Shown one piece after another: positions 16,283-25,861 of a stretch of DNA of 64,000 bases. The position numbers and the translations under genes are program-made. This DNA comes from an uncultured Cyclobacteriaceae bacterium. Its GTDB lineage: Bacteria; Bacteroidota; Bacteroidia; Cytophagales; Cyclobacteriaceae. The notes beneath the pieces were generated by a model, which was not told where the DNA came from, searched no databases, and saw nothing but the letters and a program-made list of their open reading frames with translations. Numbering within the stretch: position 1 is the stretch's first letter; each line of letters opens with the position of its first letter. The stretch lies in NCBI GenBank assembly GCA_943788235.1, contig CALSPM010000005.1:62001-126000 (forward strand), read 5' to 3'.

Positions 16283-17290
16283 TTACTTGACCATATCTAC
16301 CACACAATCTACCCATTTGGATTCAGTATTAAGACTTGGAACCAAATCCCATCTTATCCCTCCTGCTTCGATAAAATTTTCTTTATACTCCTCTCCCACC
16401 TCAATGGTCGTTTCCAAACAATCCGAAACAAAAGCCGGCGAAAACACCAAGATGCTTTTCTTTCCTTCAGCAGCCAATTTTTTTAAGGTATCCTCCGCAT
16501 AAGGCTTGATCCATTCATCTCTCCCCAATCGACTCTGGAAACAAACCGTATAGTCGTCTTGACTGATCTTCATTTTGTCAACAATGAGTCGGGTAGTTTC
16601 AAAACATTGTGCTCGGTAACAAAATTGGTTTTTTGGGCCCAAAGCAGCACAACAAGATCCTAATTTACAATACTTGTCTACGGATCCTTTTCTAATCTGG
16701 CGCTCAGGCAAGCCATGGTAACTGAACAGATAATGATCATAATCGTGGGCCTTTAAAAAAGGTTGCGCCTGATCGAATATGGTCTCAATCAAAAGGGGGT
16801 GATGAAAAAATTGTGATACAAAACTTATTTTTGGAATAATCTGCCATTGCTTGGTGAACTCCATCACTTTATCGATCACTGATCCTGTGGTCGCAGAAGC
16901 GTACTGAGGAAATAAAGGAATCACCTTGATCTCTGAAACATGCTGAACCATGAGTCTTTTGATGGCCTCTTCAATAGAAGGGCTTTGGTATCTCATCCCA
17001 AATTCGACTGCATAATCCTTAGTCAGCTTCTTGTGTACCATCGCCGTAAGGTCCTCTGTATAAAATTTGAGCGGAGAGCCCCGTTCGGTAAACAATTTTC
17101 GATATTCTGCGGCTGATTTAGGCGCTCTAAAAATAGCGATGATTAAATTGACTAAAATCCATCTCAGTACGAAAGGAATATCTACCACCCTTTTGTCCAT
17201 GAGAAACTCTCTCAAATACTTTCTTACATCTGACACCTTGGTTGAATCTGGAGTTCCCAAATTCACTAATAATACCCCTATTTTCCCCAT
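16283..17290 (-). CDS. hemH: Ferrochelatase
   Basis: A 335-aa enzyme that inserts Fe(II) into protoporphyrin IX, the last step of protohaem synthesis. N-terminal GVLLVNLGTPDSTKVSDVRK and FLMDKRVVDIPF are typical. The catalytic His is in FSYHGLPERQIRKG, the Glu in SDCLETTIEVGEEY. A cluster of cysteines around GSCCAALG..NQFCYRAQCF is of the kind that in some relatives binds a [2Fe-2S] cluster. It starts immediately after the VTT membrane protein stop with no gap, so the two form a unit. Confidence 0.95.
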   Translation of the reverse strand: MGKIGVLLVNLGTPDSTKVSDVRKYLREFLMDKRVVDIPFVLRWILVNLIIAIFRAPKSAAEYRKLFTERGSPLKFYTEDLTAMVHKKLTKDYAVEFGMRYQSPSIEEAIKRLMVQHVSEIKVIPLFPQYASATTGSVIDKVMEFTKQWQIIPKISFVSQFFHHPLLIETIFDQAQPFLKAHDYDHYLFSYHGLPERQIRKGSVDKYCKLGSCCAALGPKNQFCYRAQCFETTRLIVDKMKISQDDYTVCFQSRLGRDEWIKPYAEDTLKKLAAEGKKSILVFSPAFVSDCLETTIEVGEEYKENFIEAGGIRWDLVPSLNTESKWVDCVVDMVK

Positions 17291-17872
17291 TTAACTTACC
17301 GAATTAGCCTCCCAAACGATGGCTGCGTACAAAATAAACCTCATAAATCTTGACATAGAAATCCAGATGAATTTTTTAAAATCATATTTTACAGATCCCA
17401 CCAACATACAAATTCCTGAAAAAGGAATCGGCGTAAGCGCAGCGACCACTACAAGAAATCCCCCAAATTGATGGAAATGTTTTTCAAACTTTCCAAGGCG
17501 TTTTCTTCTTAAGATCCTATAAATTTTTGAGTCTCCAAATTTTGCCCCAATCAAATATCCAATAATGCCCGCAAGATAGGAAATGAACATCAAGGCAGTC
17601 ACATGTTGAAGGTATAACAGCCAGAGATTTTTACTAGCGGCCCAAAACATAAAAAATTCCGGTGGGATCATTCCAAATATCAATTCTGATACAAGAAAAA
17701 TAAAATAAATTACCAAGGTGTGATCATATAGAGATCCTAAAAAAACTTTTAAATCAAAGCCAAAATATTTTTGGATGATCACATAGCCCACAACCAGCAC
17801 ACCCAACCAAAGGAGCCCTTTGACTAAATTTTTTAATAAAAATGTTGTTTTATGAGTGGATTCTTGATTCAT
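17291..17872 (-). CDS. VTT/DedA-like membrane protein
   Basis: A 193-aa inner-membrane protein with four to five hydrophobic segments. It shows DedA/VTT family traits: a re-entrant region GMIPPEFFMFWA, the glycine motif YLAGIIGYLIGAKFGDSK, a basic FEKHFHQFGGF segment, and P-I-P-F-S-G in ALTPIPFSGICMLVG, where DedA proteins often have an R-x-x-P-x-x-R patch. VTT proteins act as lipid scramblases or undecaprenyl-phosphate/PE flippases in several bacteria; which applies here is unknown. It directly precedes hemH with no gap. Confidence 0.8.
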   Translation of the reverse strand: MNQESTHKTTFLLKNLVKGLLWLGVLVVGYVIIQKYFGFDLKVFLGSLYDHTLVIYFIFLVSELIFGMIPPEFFMFWAASKNLWLLYLQHVTALMFISYLAGIIGYLIGAKFGDSKIYRILRRKRLGKFEKHFHQFGGFLVVVAALTPIPFSGICMLVGSVKYDFKKFIWISMSRFMRFILYAAIVWEANSVS

Positions 17873-17910
17873 CTCCCATCTAAAAACTTAATCTATTGTT
17901 AAAAAGTTTC

Positions 17911-18624
17911 TCAAAAAATTGCTTTTTGTTCATCTAAGGGGTCTTCCTCAGTTACCGCTTTTTTTGGTGCGACTCGCGTTTCCTTCTTAAGAGTTGTTTG
18001 TTCATTTTCTACCCTCCAAAAAGGTTCTTCAAACTCCGTAAATCGGCCATTAAATTCTGTTATGGATATCTTAATAGCATAATTTAACCGATTGACCGCT
18101 TCATGATAATAATCATTTCGATTTTGTGGATGGTCGATAAAAAATTTAATGATGGGAAAACTTCGATTTCTTAGTTCTTTCAAAACTTTATGGATAGATA
18201 CGGGTTGCCGTTTTTTTTCTAAATCCTTGAGTGCACGCACGCAATTTTCAGCCAAGCCTTTCAATAAGCCACTATAAATTTCATACATTTTACCTTTATC
18301 TTGATCGTATTCAGCTACTTTCTCCTCGCAAAATGCCTTAAATATTCTAATGGCTGGGGTACATAATTGTGGTTTTTCAAAGACGTTGGGCTGCCACAAA
18401 ATTTCTCTGTAAGTGAACAGAGAGGGCAAAAGTTCCGTGTCATATCCCTTTTTTTTGGTCAACTCAGTAATCGATTGGGAATCTAATCCTGCCATGATGA
18501 CGTGAGCAGCATGCAATGAATACCGCTGCTTGGGTGTATCCGCGGTACGCAAGGCTATAAAATTCCAAATTTGATTGATTGGGATATCCATATTTTTTCT
18601 AAATTTCGTTAAAATATTGGTCAT
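17911..18624 (-). CDS. Hypothetical protein divergent from recJ
   Basis: A 237-aa soluble protein that I do not recognise. The frame is open to 18738, but that would run through the recJ start, so the ATG at 18624 (MTNILTKFRKNMDIPINQIW) is preferred. Sequence is mixed alpha-helical: FIALRTADTPKQRYSLHAAH near the N-terminus, KFFIDHPQNRNDYYHEAVNR in the C-terminal half, and an acidic/basic tail rich in Lys and Glu. No signal peptide, membrane helix or Cys motif. It is divergent from recJ with 72 bases between starts. No function is inferred. Confidence 0.7.
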   Translation of the reverse strand: MTNILTKFRKNMDIPINQIWNFIALRTADTPKQRYSLHAAHVIMAGLDSQSITELTKKKGYDTELLPSLFTYREILWQPNVFEKPQLCTPAIRIFKAFCEEKVAEYDQDKGKMYEIYSGLLKGLAENCVRALKDLEKKRQPVSIHKVLKELRNRSFPIIKFFIDHPQNRNDYYHEAVNRLNYAIKISITEFNGRFTEFEEPFWRVENEQTTLKKETRVAPKKAVTEEDPLDEQKAIF

Positions 18625-18696
18625 TTTAAAGCCCTTCGGTGAGATCTTAATTTTTATTCTAGGTTTACCCAACTTAATGCATAATATTTGGCCTCT

Positions 18697-20397
18697 ATGG
18701 ATAAAAAATGGAATCTTTCCGAAATTAATGAGCCCCAAGCAAAATCATTGGGCGCCCAGCTCAATATACATCCCATCTTAGGCGGCCTCTTAATCAATCG
18801 CGGCATCACTGATTTTGAAAAAGCACGCTCCTTCTTTCGTCCCTCCTTAGACACGCTCCATGATCCCTTTTTAATGAAAGATCTGGGCTTGGCAGTAAAT
18901 CGGCTCTCGGATGCATTGGCCCGAAATGAAAGCATTTTAATCTATGGTGATTACGATGTTGACGGCACCACTTCGGTGGCATTGATGTATTCCTTCTTAA
19001 AAAATCATACTGAAAATATTCGCTTTTATATTCCTGATCGTTACACAGAGGGTTACGGAATCTCGGAACAAGGCATCGAATATGCCGCGTCGATCGATTG
19101 CCAATTAATCATCGCACTTGATTGTGGTATCCGTGCCCTAAACATGGCAGACCTTTCGAAAAAAAAGGGCATCGATTTAATCATCTGTGACCATCATATT
19201 CCGGGAAATATTCTTCCCAAGGCCTATGCGGTCCTTGATCCCAAAAGAAAAGACTGTCGCTACCCTTTCAAAGAGCTCAGCGGCTGTGGCGTCGGATTCA
19301 AGCTTTTGCAAGGGTTTTGTCTACAGCATAGCCTTGACCTTGGATCTCTTTTTAATTACCTCGACCTAGTTGCCGTCAGCATCGCCTCTGATATTGTCCC
19401 AATGGTAGGAGAAAATCGTATTCTGGCTTATTTTGGGATGCAAAAAATCAATAGCCAGCCCCTAAAAAGTCTCCAGGCTTTGATCGATATCGCTGGGATA
19501 AAAGCCCCAATCAGCGTCTCTGATGTAGTTTTTTATATCGGCCCTAGAATCAATGCCGCCGGTCGTTTGAGACATGCACATGAGTCCGTAGACCTACTCA
19601 TTAGTGAGGATTCTGCCCAATTGAAAGATTTTGCGCAACGCCTCAACGAGGTCAATAAAAAACGGCAAAATATTGATCAAACGGTCACCGAAGAAGCCCT
19701 ACGCACGATACATGAAGAGCTTCCAGAGATAGCTAAAAGTACGGTTCTTTTTAATCCTAAATGGCACAAGGGTATTGTGGGCATCGTAGCATCCAGATGC
19801 ATTGAACATTATTTCAGACCTACCATCATTTTAACAGAAAATAATGGGGTAGCAACCGGTTCTGCGCGCTCAGTAGAAGGCTTTGACATCCATGCCGCAC
19901 TGGGCAAATGTGCAGATCTCCTCTTGCAATACGGCGGCCACGCATTTGCCGCTGGCATGTCCTTGGCATTGAATAAAGTAGACCTCTTCAAAGAACGATT
20001 TGAGGAAATTGTCAAAAACACAATTCCCTCAGACTCGGAAAGGCCCAAATTAATTGTAGATGCCCAAGTCCCTCTTGATTTTATCCAATTTAAAAATTTC
20101 AACATCCTCAATCAAATGACCCCATTTGGCCCTCAGAATATGCACCCTGTTTTTGTCACAGAACATGTCAATCTGGTAGGAAGTCCGAAAATAATCAAAG
20201 AGAAGCACCTTAAACTTCAAGTGAAGCAAGATGATACAAAGGTCCCCATAGAGGCCATTGCGTTTGGTCTGGGAGGCCTAGAAGCCCCTATTTTAGCGGC
20301 AGAAAGTTTTCGAATGGCCTATCACATTGACTTAAATGAATTCCAGGGAAGAAAAAGACTGCAGCTAATCGTCAAGGATATCAAATTCTATAATTAA
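18697..20397 (+). CDS. recJ: Single-strand-specific 5'-3' exonuclease RecJ
   Basis: A 566-aa DHH-family nuclease that degrades ssDNA 5' to 3' in recombination and mismatch or base-excision repair. Motifs: [13 protein letters not shown] (metal), [15 protein letters not shown] (the DHH), and in the DHHA1 domain [10 protein letters not shown] and [17 protein letters not shown] with [13 protein letters not shown]. Length and C-terminal OB-like region fit RecJ. The frame opens at TTG 18688, but the ATG at 18697 (MDKKWNLSE) is the natural start. lptB begins 10 bases after its stop. Confidence 0.96.
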   Translation: MDKKWNLSEINEPQAKSLGAQLNIHPILGGLLINRGITDFEKARSFFRPSLDTLHDPFLMKDLGLAVNRLSDALARNESILIYGDYDVDGTTSVALMYSFLKNHTENIRFYIPDRYTEGYGISEQGIEYAASIDCQLIIALDCGIRALNMADLSKKKGIDLIICDHHIPGNILPKAYAVLDPKRKDCRYPFKELSGCGVGFKLLQGFCLQHSLDLGSLFNYLDLVAVSIASDIVPMVGENRILAYFGMQKINSQPLKSLQALIDIAGIKAPISVSDVVFYIGPRINAAGRLRHAHESVDLLISEDSAQLKDFAQRLNEVNKKRQNIDQTVTEEALRTIHEELPEIAKSTVLFNPKWHKGIVGIVASRCIEHYFRPTIILTENNGVATGSARSVEGFDIHAALGKCADLLLQYGGHAFAAGMSLALNKVDLFKERFEEIVKNTIPSDSERPKLIVDAQVPLDFIQFKNFNILNQMTPFGPQNMHPVFVTEHVNLVGSPKIIKEKHLKLQVKQDDTKVPIEAIAFGLGGLEAPILAAESFRMAYHIDLNEFQGRKRLQLIVKDIKFYN

Positions 20398-20407
20398 TTT
20401 ACATTTT

Positions 20408-21142
20408 ATGATGGAACTAAGAGCCGAAAATATTATCAAAAAATACAAAGGAAGAAATGTAGTCAATCAAGTTTCCGTATCGGTAAAACAAGGTGAAATC
20501 GTGGGTTTACTGGGCCCTAATGGGGCAGGGAAAACCACTTCTTTTTACATGATTGTTGGCCTCATCAAACCCAATGATGGTCATATCTTTTTAGACGATC
20601 AAGACATCACAGGTTTGGCCATGTACCGGCGGGCCAAATTGGGAATTGGTTACCTCGCTCAAGAAGCTTCTGTCTTTAGAAACCTTTCGGTGGAAGACAA
20701 TATATTGGCGGTACTAGAGATGACAAAATTGAGTAAGTCGGATCAAAAAGAAAAGCTAGAATCTTTACTCAGCGAGTTCAGTCTCAATCATGTTCGTAAA
20801 AATCAGGGTATGGTGCTCTCAGGTGGAGAACGCCGCAGAACAGAAATTGCACGTGCCCTGGCTGTTGATCCCAAATTTGTCCTTTTAGATGAGCCATTTG
20901 CTGGCGTCGATCCCATCGCCGTAGAAGAAATTCAAGGCATTGTGAGTCGCCTCAAAGAAAAAAATATCGGCATTTTAATTACTGACCATAATGTAAACGA
21001 AACCTTGTCCATCACAGATAGGGCCTATCTGATGTTTGAAGGTACCCTACTTAAAGCAGGAACCGCCGAAGAACTCGCCAATGATGAGCAAGTTCGGCGC
21101 GTTTATTTAGGCCAACATTTTGAATTAAAACGCAGAATATAA
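20408..21142 (+). CDS. lptB: LPS export ABC ATPase LptB
   Basis: A 244-aa cytoplasmic ATPase that powers LptFG-driven transport of LPS from the inner membrane to the outer membrane. Walker [18 protein letters not shown]-loop [16 protein letters not shown], signature LSGGERRR, Walker [14 protein letters not shown], switch His in ITDHNVNET. The sequence [17 protein letters not shown] and FRNLSVEDN set LptB apart from other ABC ATPases. Position between recJ and a GH3 gene, all on one strand with 1-10-base gaps, suggests one operon. Confidence 0.94.
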   Translation: MMELRAENIIKKYKGRNVVNQVSVSVKQGEIVGLLGPNGAGKTTSFYMIVGLIKPNDGHIFLDDQDITGLAMYRRAKLGIGYLAQEASVFRNLSVEDNILAVLEMTKLSKSDQKEKLESLLSEFSLNHVRKNQGMVLSGGERRRTEIARALAVDPKFVLLDEPFAGVDPIAVEEIQGIVSRLKEKNIGILITDHNVNETLSITDRAYLMFEGTLLKAGTAEELANDEQVRRVYLGQHFELKRRI

Positions 21143-21143
21143 C

Positions 21144-22682
21144 ATGGCCCTCTTTAACTCTATCTTTACTTGGGTAATGAAAAAAAGAATTCATCAAATT
21201 GAACTCTTTCAAAAGTATCCTTATGAAGTACAAACAGAGTTGATGGAGGCGTTAGTAAAAAAAGGTTCTAAAACCGTTTACGGACTGAAGCATAAATTTT
21301 CAGATATCAAGAGCCTTAAGAGTTTTCAAGAGCAAATTCCCATACAGAACTATCAAGACCTTTTTCCATACATTGACCGCATAATGCATGGCGAGCAAAA
21401 TGTGCTTTGGCCCTCAGAAATTAAATGGTTTGCCAAATCTTCCGGAACCACCAACGCAAGAAGTAAATTTATTCCTGTTTCTAATGAGGCCTTACAAGAC
21501 TGTCACATCAAAGGGGGCAAAGATCTCTTGTCTATCTATTTCAACAACTTTGAAAATACCAAAATGTTTACAGGCAAAAGTTTGGTCATTGGAGGCAGTC
21601 GTCAGGTTAATCAGCTCAACCAAAACAGCAATTCCTTTTATGGAGATGTCTCTGCCGTACTCATCAGTAACCTCCCTTGGTGGGCACAATTGGTGAGAAC
21701 ACCGAGTTTAGAAATTGCCTTAATGGATGAATGGGAGGAAAAATTAGAAAAAATGATCCATTCCTGTATCGATGAAAATGTCACCAGTATTTCTGGTGTC
21801 CCCACCTGGACCCTGGTTTTGTTAGAAAAAATTCTAAAGGAAAAAAAAGTAGAAAGTATAATAGATATTTGGCCTAATCTTGAGGTTTTTTTCCATGGTG
21901 CCGTAGCTTTTAGCCCTTATAAGCCTCAATTCAAAAGACTGATTCCAAGTACTGGAATGCATTACGTAGAAACATACAATGCTTCTGAAGGATTTTTTGG
22001 TATTCAAGATCAAGTAGACTCAAAAGATATGCTACTCATGCTTGACTACGGTATTTTTTATGAGTTCATTCCTTTTGATCAAATCCAAGAAGAACAGCCC
22101 CAAGCACTGGACATTAGCCAAGTTAAAGTCAATCAAGTATATGCCCTCCTCATCACAACCAATGCAGGTCTTTGGAGGTATAAGATTGGAGATACGATCA
22201 CCTTTACCTCTATAAATCCACACCGCATTCGCATAACAGGACGCACCAAGCATTTCATCAATGCTTTTGGAGAAGAGCTAATGATTTGGAACGCTGAAAA
22301 AGCGATGTCTGTTGCTTGTATTAAAACCAATGCTGAAATCAGTAATTTTACTGCAGGCCCAAAATATTTAGAGAAAAATGAAAAAGGAGGCCATGAATGG
22401 GTCATTGAATTCCAAAGAACTCCCGATGACTTAGATCGATTTACCCAAATACTAGATGAGGTACTTCGCGAGATTAATTCAGATTATGATGCCAAGCGTC
22501 ATAAAGATTTAGCCCTCATAGCACCCGTCGTATATCCTGTAGCTGCTGGCGTTTTCCATACCTGGATGAAATCTAGGGGTAAACTAGGGGGCCAAAATAA
22601 AGTACCCAGGTTAGCTAACGATCGCATATATTTGGACGAAATTTTGGCCGTTATTGGTCATCCTAATCTTCAATATAATTAA
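21144..22682 (+). CDS. GH3-superfamily acyl-adenylating enzyme
   Basis: A 512-aa protein of the GH3 auxin-promoter family, adenylate-forming enzymes that in plants conjugate amino acids to hormones. In bacteria the reaction is unknown. The family pattern is clear: WFAKSSGTTNARSKFIPVSN (nucleotide-binding P-loop-like SSGTT), ETYNASEGFFGIQDQ, GLWRYKIGDTITF and a C-terminal lid with ITGRTKHFINAFGEELMIWN. It follows lptB with one base between, so co-transcription is likely. The 3' end overlaps rluD tail-to-tail by 20 bases. Confidence 0.88.
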   Translation: MALFNSIFTWVMKKRIHQIELFQKYPYEVQTELMEALVKKGSKTVYGLKHKFSDIKSLKSFQEQIPIQNYQDLFPYIDRIMHGEQNVLWPSEIKWFAKSSGTTNARSKFIPVSNEALQDCHIKGGKDLLSIYFNNFENTKMFTGKSLVIGGSRQVNQLNQNSNSFYGDVSAVLISNLPWWAQLVRTPSLEIALMDEWEEKLEKMIHSCIDENVTSISGVPTWTLVLLEKILKEKKVESIIDIWPNLEVFFHGAVAFSPYKPQFKRLIPSTGMHYVETYNASEGFFGIQDQVDSKDMLLMLDYGIFYEFIPFDQIQEEQPQALDISQVKVNQVYALLITTNAGLWRYKIGDTITFTSINPHRIRITGRTKHFINAFGEELMIWNAEKAMSVACIKTNAEISNFTAGPKYLEKNEKGGHEWVIEFQRTPDDLDRFTQILDEVLREINSDYDAKRHKDLALIAPVVYPVAAGVFHTWMKSRGKLGGQNKVPRLANDRIYLDEILAVIGHPNLQYN

Positions 22683-23694
22683 CATAGCGCTCCCATTTAG
22701 CCAAAATCTCTGTAAAATCTGCGGGCAAGTCCGAGTCTAATCTCACTACTTCTTTGGTCACCGGATGTACGAATCCTAGTGTTTTAGCATGCAGGGCTTG
22801 TCGAGGCATGATTTTAAAACAATTCTGAACAAATTGTTTGTATTTGGTGAAGATGGTCCCTTTTAAAATTTGATCCCCCCCATAAGTGGTATCATTAAAT
22901 ATGGGATGCCCTATATACTTCATATGAGCCCTGATTTGATGGGTCCGTCCAGTTTCTAAATTGCACTGAATCAAACTGACATACCGAAAAGATTGTAATG
23001 TTTTGTAATGAGTTACCGCGCGACGACCAAAATCTCCTTCAGGAAAAGCGGAGGTCAACCTGCGATCCTTGAAACTCCTCCCCAGCTGAACATCAATGGT
23101 TCCCTCAGCGGGTACGGGTTCCCCCCAGACCAGGGCGTAATAGGTGCGGTCAATCGAATGGTCGTAAAATTGTTTGGCCAAGCCTTTCATGGCCTTTTCT
23201 GATTTAGCAATGACCAATAAACCCGAGGTATCTTTATCAATCCGATGAACCAGCCCAGGTCTTCCTTCATTGCCTCGCATTTCTGGTAAGTTCTTGAAAT
23301 GCCATAATAAAGCGTTGACTAATGTGCCAGACCAATTTTTATAGGCTGGATGAACCACCATCCCTGCCTCCTTATATACAATGAGCAACTCTGGATCCTC
23401 AAACCGAATGTCCAAAGGTAAATCTTCAGCAATGATTTCCTCCTCTCGCTGTGGCTCTGGCATCAGCACCACTAATTCGTCCTTGGGACGCACTTTGTAA
23501 TTGGCTTTTACCACTTCACGGTTGACAGTGATCCATCCTGATTTAATAAACTCTTGAATTTGGGTTCTGGTTAAATCTGCTAATTTTTTCATTAAAAACT
23601 TATCGATGCGAACAGGGCCTTGTTTTGGATCAACAATGATCCTAAAGTGTTCAAACAGTTCTTCCTCAATAAGCGCTTGTGATGTATCTGACAT
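22663..23694 (-). CDS. rluD: RluD-type 23S rRNA pseudouridine synthase
   Basis: A 343-aa RluA-family enzyme. An N-terminal S4 RNA-binding domain (about 20-85, RIDKFLMKKLADLTRTQIQE) precedes the catalytic domain with RPGLVHRIDKDTSGLLVIAK (nucleophilic Asp in HRIDKDTSG), TYYALVWG and the C-terminal LETGRTHQIRAHM. It probably modifies 23S rRNA helix 69 as RluD does; RluC-like specificity is possible. Start ATG at 23694 lies four bases after an exact -7 element (TAAATTTG), implying a leaderless transcript. It is divergent from the ACC deaminase-like gene. Confidence 0.92.
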   Translation of the reverse strand: MSDTSQALIEEELFEHFRIIVDPKQGPVRIDKFLMKKLADLTRTQIQEFIKSGWITVNREVVKANYKVRPKDELVVLMPEPQREEEIIAEDLPLDIRFEDPELLIVYKEAGMVVHPAYKNWSGTLVNALLWHFKNLPEMRGNEGRPGLVHRIDKDTSGLLVIAKSEKAMKGLAKQFYDHSIDRTYYALVWGEPVPAEGTIDVQLGRSFKDRRLTSAFPEGDFGRRAVTHYKTLQSFRYVSLIQCNLETGRTHQIRAHMKYIGHPIFNDTTYGGDQILKGTIFTKYKQFVQNCFKIMPRQALHAKTLGFVHPVTKEVVRLDSDLPADFTEILAKWERYVNYIED

Positions 23695-23698
23695 TCTA

Positions 23699-23706
23699 CA
23701 AATTTA
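23699..23706 (-). promoter_or_regulatory. -7 promoter element of rluD, four bases from its ATG
   Basis: On the minus strand TAAATTTG (exact) is followed by TAGA and the rluD ATG. The element is two bases away from the opposite-facing element of the next gene. Confidence 0.65.
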
Positions 23707-23708
23707 CG

Positions 23709-23716
23709 TATACTTG
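23709..23716 (+). promoter_or_regulatory. -7-like promoter element of the ACC deaminase-like gene
   Basis: TATACTTG (one mismatch to TAnnTTTG) is followed by TGAG and an ATG at 23721. The four-base spacing equals that of the rluD element opposite. Confidence 0.5.
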
Positions 23717-23720
23717 TGAG

Positions 23721-24644
23721 ATGCTGGTAGAAATTCCCAAAACTCCTATCGAAGAATTAAAAACCCCTTTTTTGGAATTTCAAAAAATTCGAATCTTTAT
23801 CAAAAGAGATGACCTCAATGACCCCCTCTTGATGGGTAATAAATTTCGAAAATTAAAATACAATCTCATTGCGGCTAGAGCGAAGGATGCTGATACCCTA
23901 CTTACCTACGGCGGGGCGTATTCCAATCACATCTTTGCCACTGCCGCGGCTGGGAAGCGCTATGGATTCAAAACCATCGGTTTAATCCGAGGAGATGAAT
24001 TAAATGCAAATAGCAATCCCACCTTAAAAGCCGCAGCTAATTTCGGAATGACTCTTGTCTTTTTACCTCGTCAAGAATTCTCAGATTTCAAGTCACATCT
24101 AAACTTTCCTTCCGATGTCAAAGGAAAGATCTATACCCTCCCAGAGGGCGGGACCAATCGAGCAGCTATTCGGGGTTGTGCTGAAATCATTGAAGAAATA
24201 AGCCTTCCTTTCGATATTCTTTGTACACCTATCGGTACTGGAGGAACTATGGTTGGATTATTAAAAGGCTTAGCAGGCCAAAAAGAAGTTTGGGGATTCT
24301 CAGCACTGAAAGGGAAATGGATAGATACGCACATAAAATCCTTATTGATTCAAGAAAAAATAAAGGTGACTAATTTCAAAACTTTTTCAGAAAACGATTT
24401 TGGTGGCTACGGAAAGTTTAATTCTAAATTGATCACCTTCATAAAATGGTTTTATAATAAAAAAAAAATAGCTTTAGATCCTATATATATGGGAAAGATG
24501 TGCTTAAGCCTTTGGGAAATGCTCAAAAATGAGCAAATTGCAGAAGGAAGTACGATAGTTTTACTTCACACAGGTGGACTACAAGGTATCATGGGATTTA
24601 ATCAAAAATATAATACCGAAATACCCACGAGCAATACAGTCTAA
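23721..24644 (+). CDS. D-cysteine desulfhydrase / ACC deaminase-like PLP enzyme
   Basis: About 307 aa, fold type II PLP enzyme. The PLP-Lys is in LLMGNKFRKLKYNL (N-K-F-R-K). GGAYSNHIFATAAAGKRYGF contains the phosphate- and substrate-binding residues, and PIGTGGTMVGLLKG the PLP-phosphate loop. The family either opens 1-aminocyclopropane-1-carboxylate or degrades D-cysteine to pyruvate, ammonia and sulfide; most non-plant-associated members are D-cysteine desulfhydrases, so I favour that. The frame is open from 23679, but that start lies inside rluD; the ATG at 23721 follows a -7-like box. A lipoprotein gene follows after five bases. Confidence 0.85.
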   Translation: MLVEIPKTPIEELKTPFLEFQKIRIFIKRDDLNDPLLMGNKFRKLKYNLIAARAKDADTLLTYGGAYSNHIFATAAAGKRYGFKTIGLIRGDELNANSNPTLKAAANFGMTLVFLPRQEFSDFKSHLNFPSDVKGKIYTLPEGGTNRAAIRGCAEIIEEISLPFDILCTPIGTGGTMVGLLKGLAGQKEVWGFSALKGKWIDTHIKSLLIQEKIKVTNFKTFSENDFGGYGKFNSKLITFIKWFYNKKKIALDPIYMGKMCLSLWEMLKNEQIAEGSTIVLLHTGGLQGIMGFNQKYNTEIPTSNTV

Positions 24645-24649
24645 TAATC

Positions 24650-25861
24650 ATGATAAAACCATCATATCTGTACATCGTTGTCGTTTTATTGATCAGCAGT
24701 TGTAATGTAGATCAATTGGACGTAGAAGGCCTTAAATTGTCTGAAAATACTGGATTGTACGCGTTCCCTATCGGGGAAACTACCTACCAATTGATGGAGT
24801 TGTTGGAAGATGCGGACTCCACGTTGGCCATAGATACAGACGAAAATGGCATGATTTCGTTTAGCTTTGAAGATTCCGATACCATTGAATTAGCCCAAGA
24901 AAGTACGGAACAGGGTATTGATCTAGATGTATTTTTAAGACAATCCGTAGATTTTCCTACCTCTTCTTTCAGCATTCCTTTTTTCGAAGCCTTTGAGAGT
25001 GGCTCTTTTTTGTTGGAAAATCCCAATTTAAATTTTACCATTAACAATGAGTTGCGGATGCCGCTAGCCATAGGACTAACAATTTATGGAACAAAAGTTG
25101 ATGCCAATGGAGATACCCTAAGAAGAGATTTATCAATTTATGACTCTTTTTTTGATCTCAATGACTCTTTAAGATCCATATTACATCCAAGCCTCACGGA
25201 TACAGCTGCTATTTTAACCTTTCTTACTTTAGACAAAACCACTTCCGATTTTGATCAATTTCTAGGTTGGACGCCTGAAAATATCTATATGAATATGTCG
25301 ATGGTAGCCAATCCCGACTTAGCTAAAGGAGATACCCTACTTTTCATATTTCCTCCTGATACTCTCCCAGATAGGGAATTCAACGCGGGAGCACAAATTT
25401 TTACAAATATGTCCTTGGAACTTCCCATGAGTTTACATCTGGATAATTTAGCAGTCCCTGTAAATTTAGATTCTATTACCGTTGACGTAGATGTAACCAC
25501 TTTAGACTCTTTACAACTTAGGGTTGTAACGTACAATATGCTACCCTTTGGGGCTCTTCTTAATCTCCAATTTTTGGATTTTAACAGTGAGATTCTTTAT
25601 TCTTTAGAAGAAGATTTCCATGTTTTAGCCAATCCCACTCTCAATTCAATTACTTTTAATATCAAAGAACCCGAAATTAACATCAGCCAAGTCTGGTTAA
25701 CTGGGGAAGGTATTGATGCATTGAAAGATACGGAAACTATCAAAATTATTATGACTCTAAATACCACTGATGGGGCTCCCACTATTTATACGCCCCTATT
25801 GGAGGAATATACATTAGAAGTGAAAATCTCTGGCAAAGTGCGATTGAGCTACGAGTTATGA
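24650..25861 (+). CDS. Lipoprotein of unknown function
   Basis: A 403-aa protein with a lipoprotein signal (YIVVVLLISSCN, lipid-modified Cys18). The mature part is acidic and rich in beta strands, with long Asp/Thr/Ser-rich stretches, and no domain I recognise; several paired segments (e.g. LELPMSLHLDNLAVPVNLDS) suggest repeated beta-sandwich or jelly-roll halves. The stop overlaps the next gene's ATG by four bases (ATGA), coupling it to the DUF5723-like barrel protein, so the two may form an outer-membrane pair. The link is inferred from coupling only. Confidence 0.8.
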   Translation: MIKPSYLYIVVVLLISSCNVDQLDVEGLKLSENTGLYAFPIGETTYQLMELLEDADSTLAIDTDENGMISFSFEDSDTIELAQESTEQGIDLDVFLRQSVDFPTSSFSIPFFEAFESGSFLLENPNLNFTINNELRMPLAIGLTIYGTKVDANGDTLRRDLSIYDSFFDLNDSLRSILHPSLTDTAAILTFLTLDKTTSDFDQFLGWTPENIYMNMSMVANPDLAKGDTLLFIFPPDTLPDREFNAGAQIFTNMSLELPMSLHLDNLAVPVNLDSITVDVDVTTLDSLQLRVVTYNMLPFGALLNLQFLDFNSEILYSLEEDFHVLANPTLNSITFNIKEPEINISQVWLTGEGIDALKDTETIKIIMTLNTTDGAPTIYTPLLEEYTLEVKISGKVRLSYEL

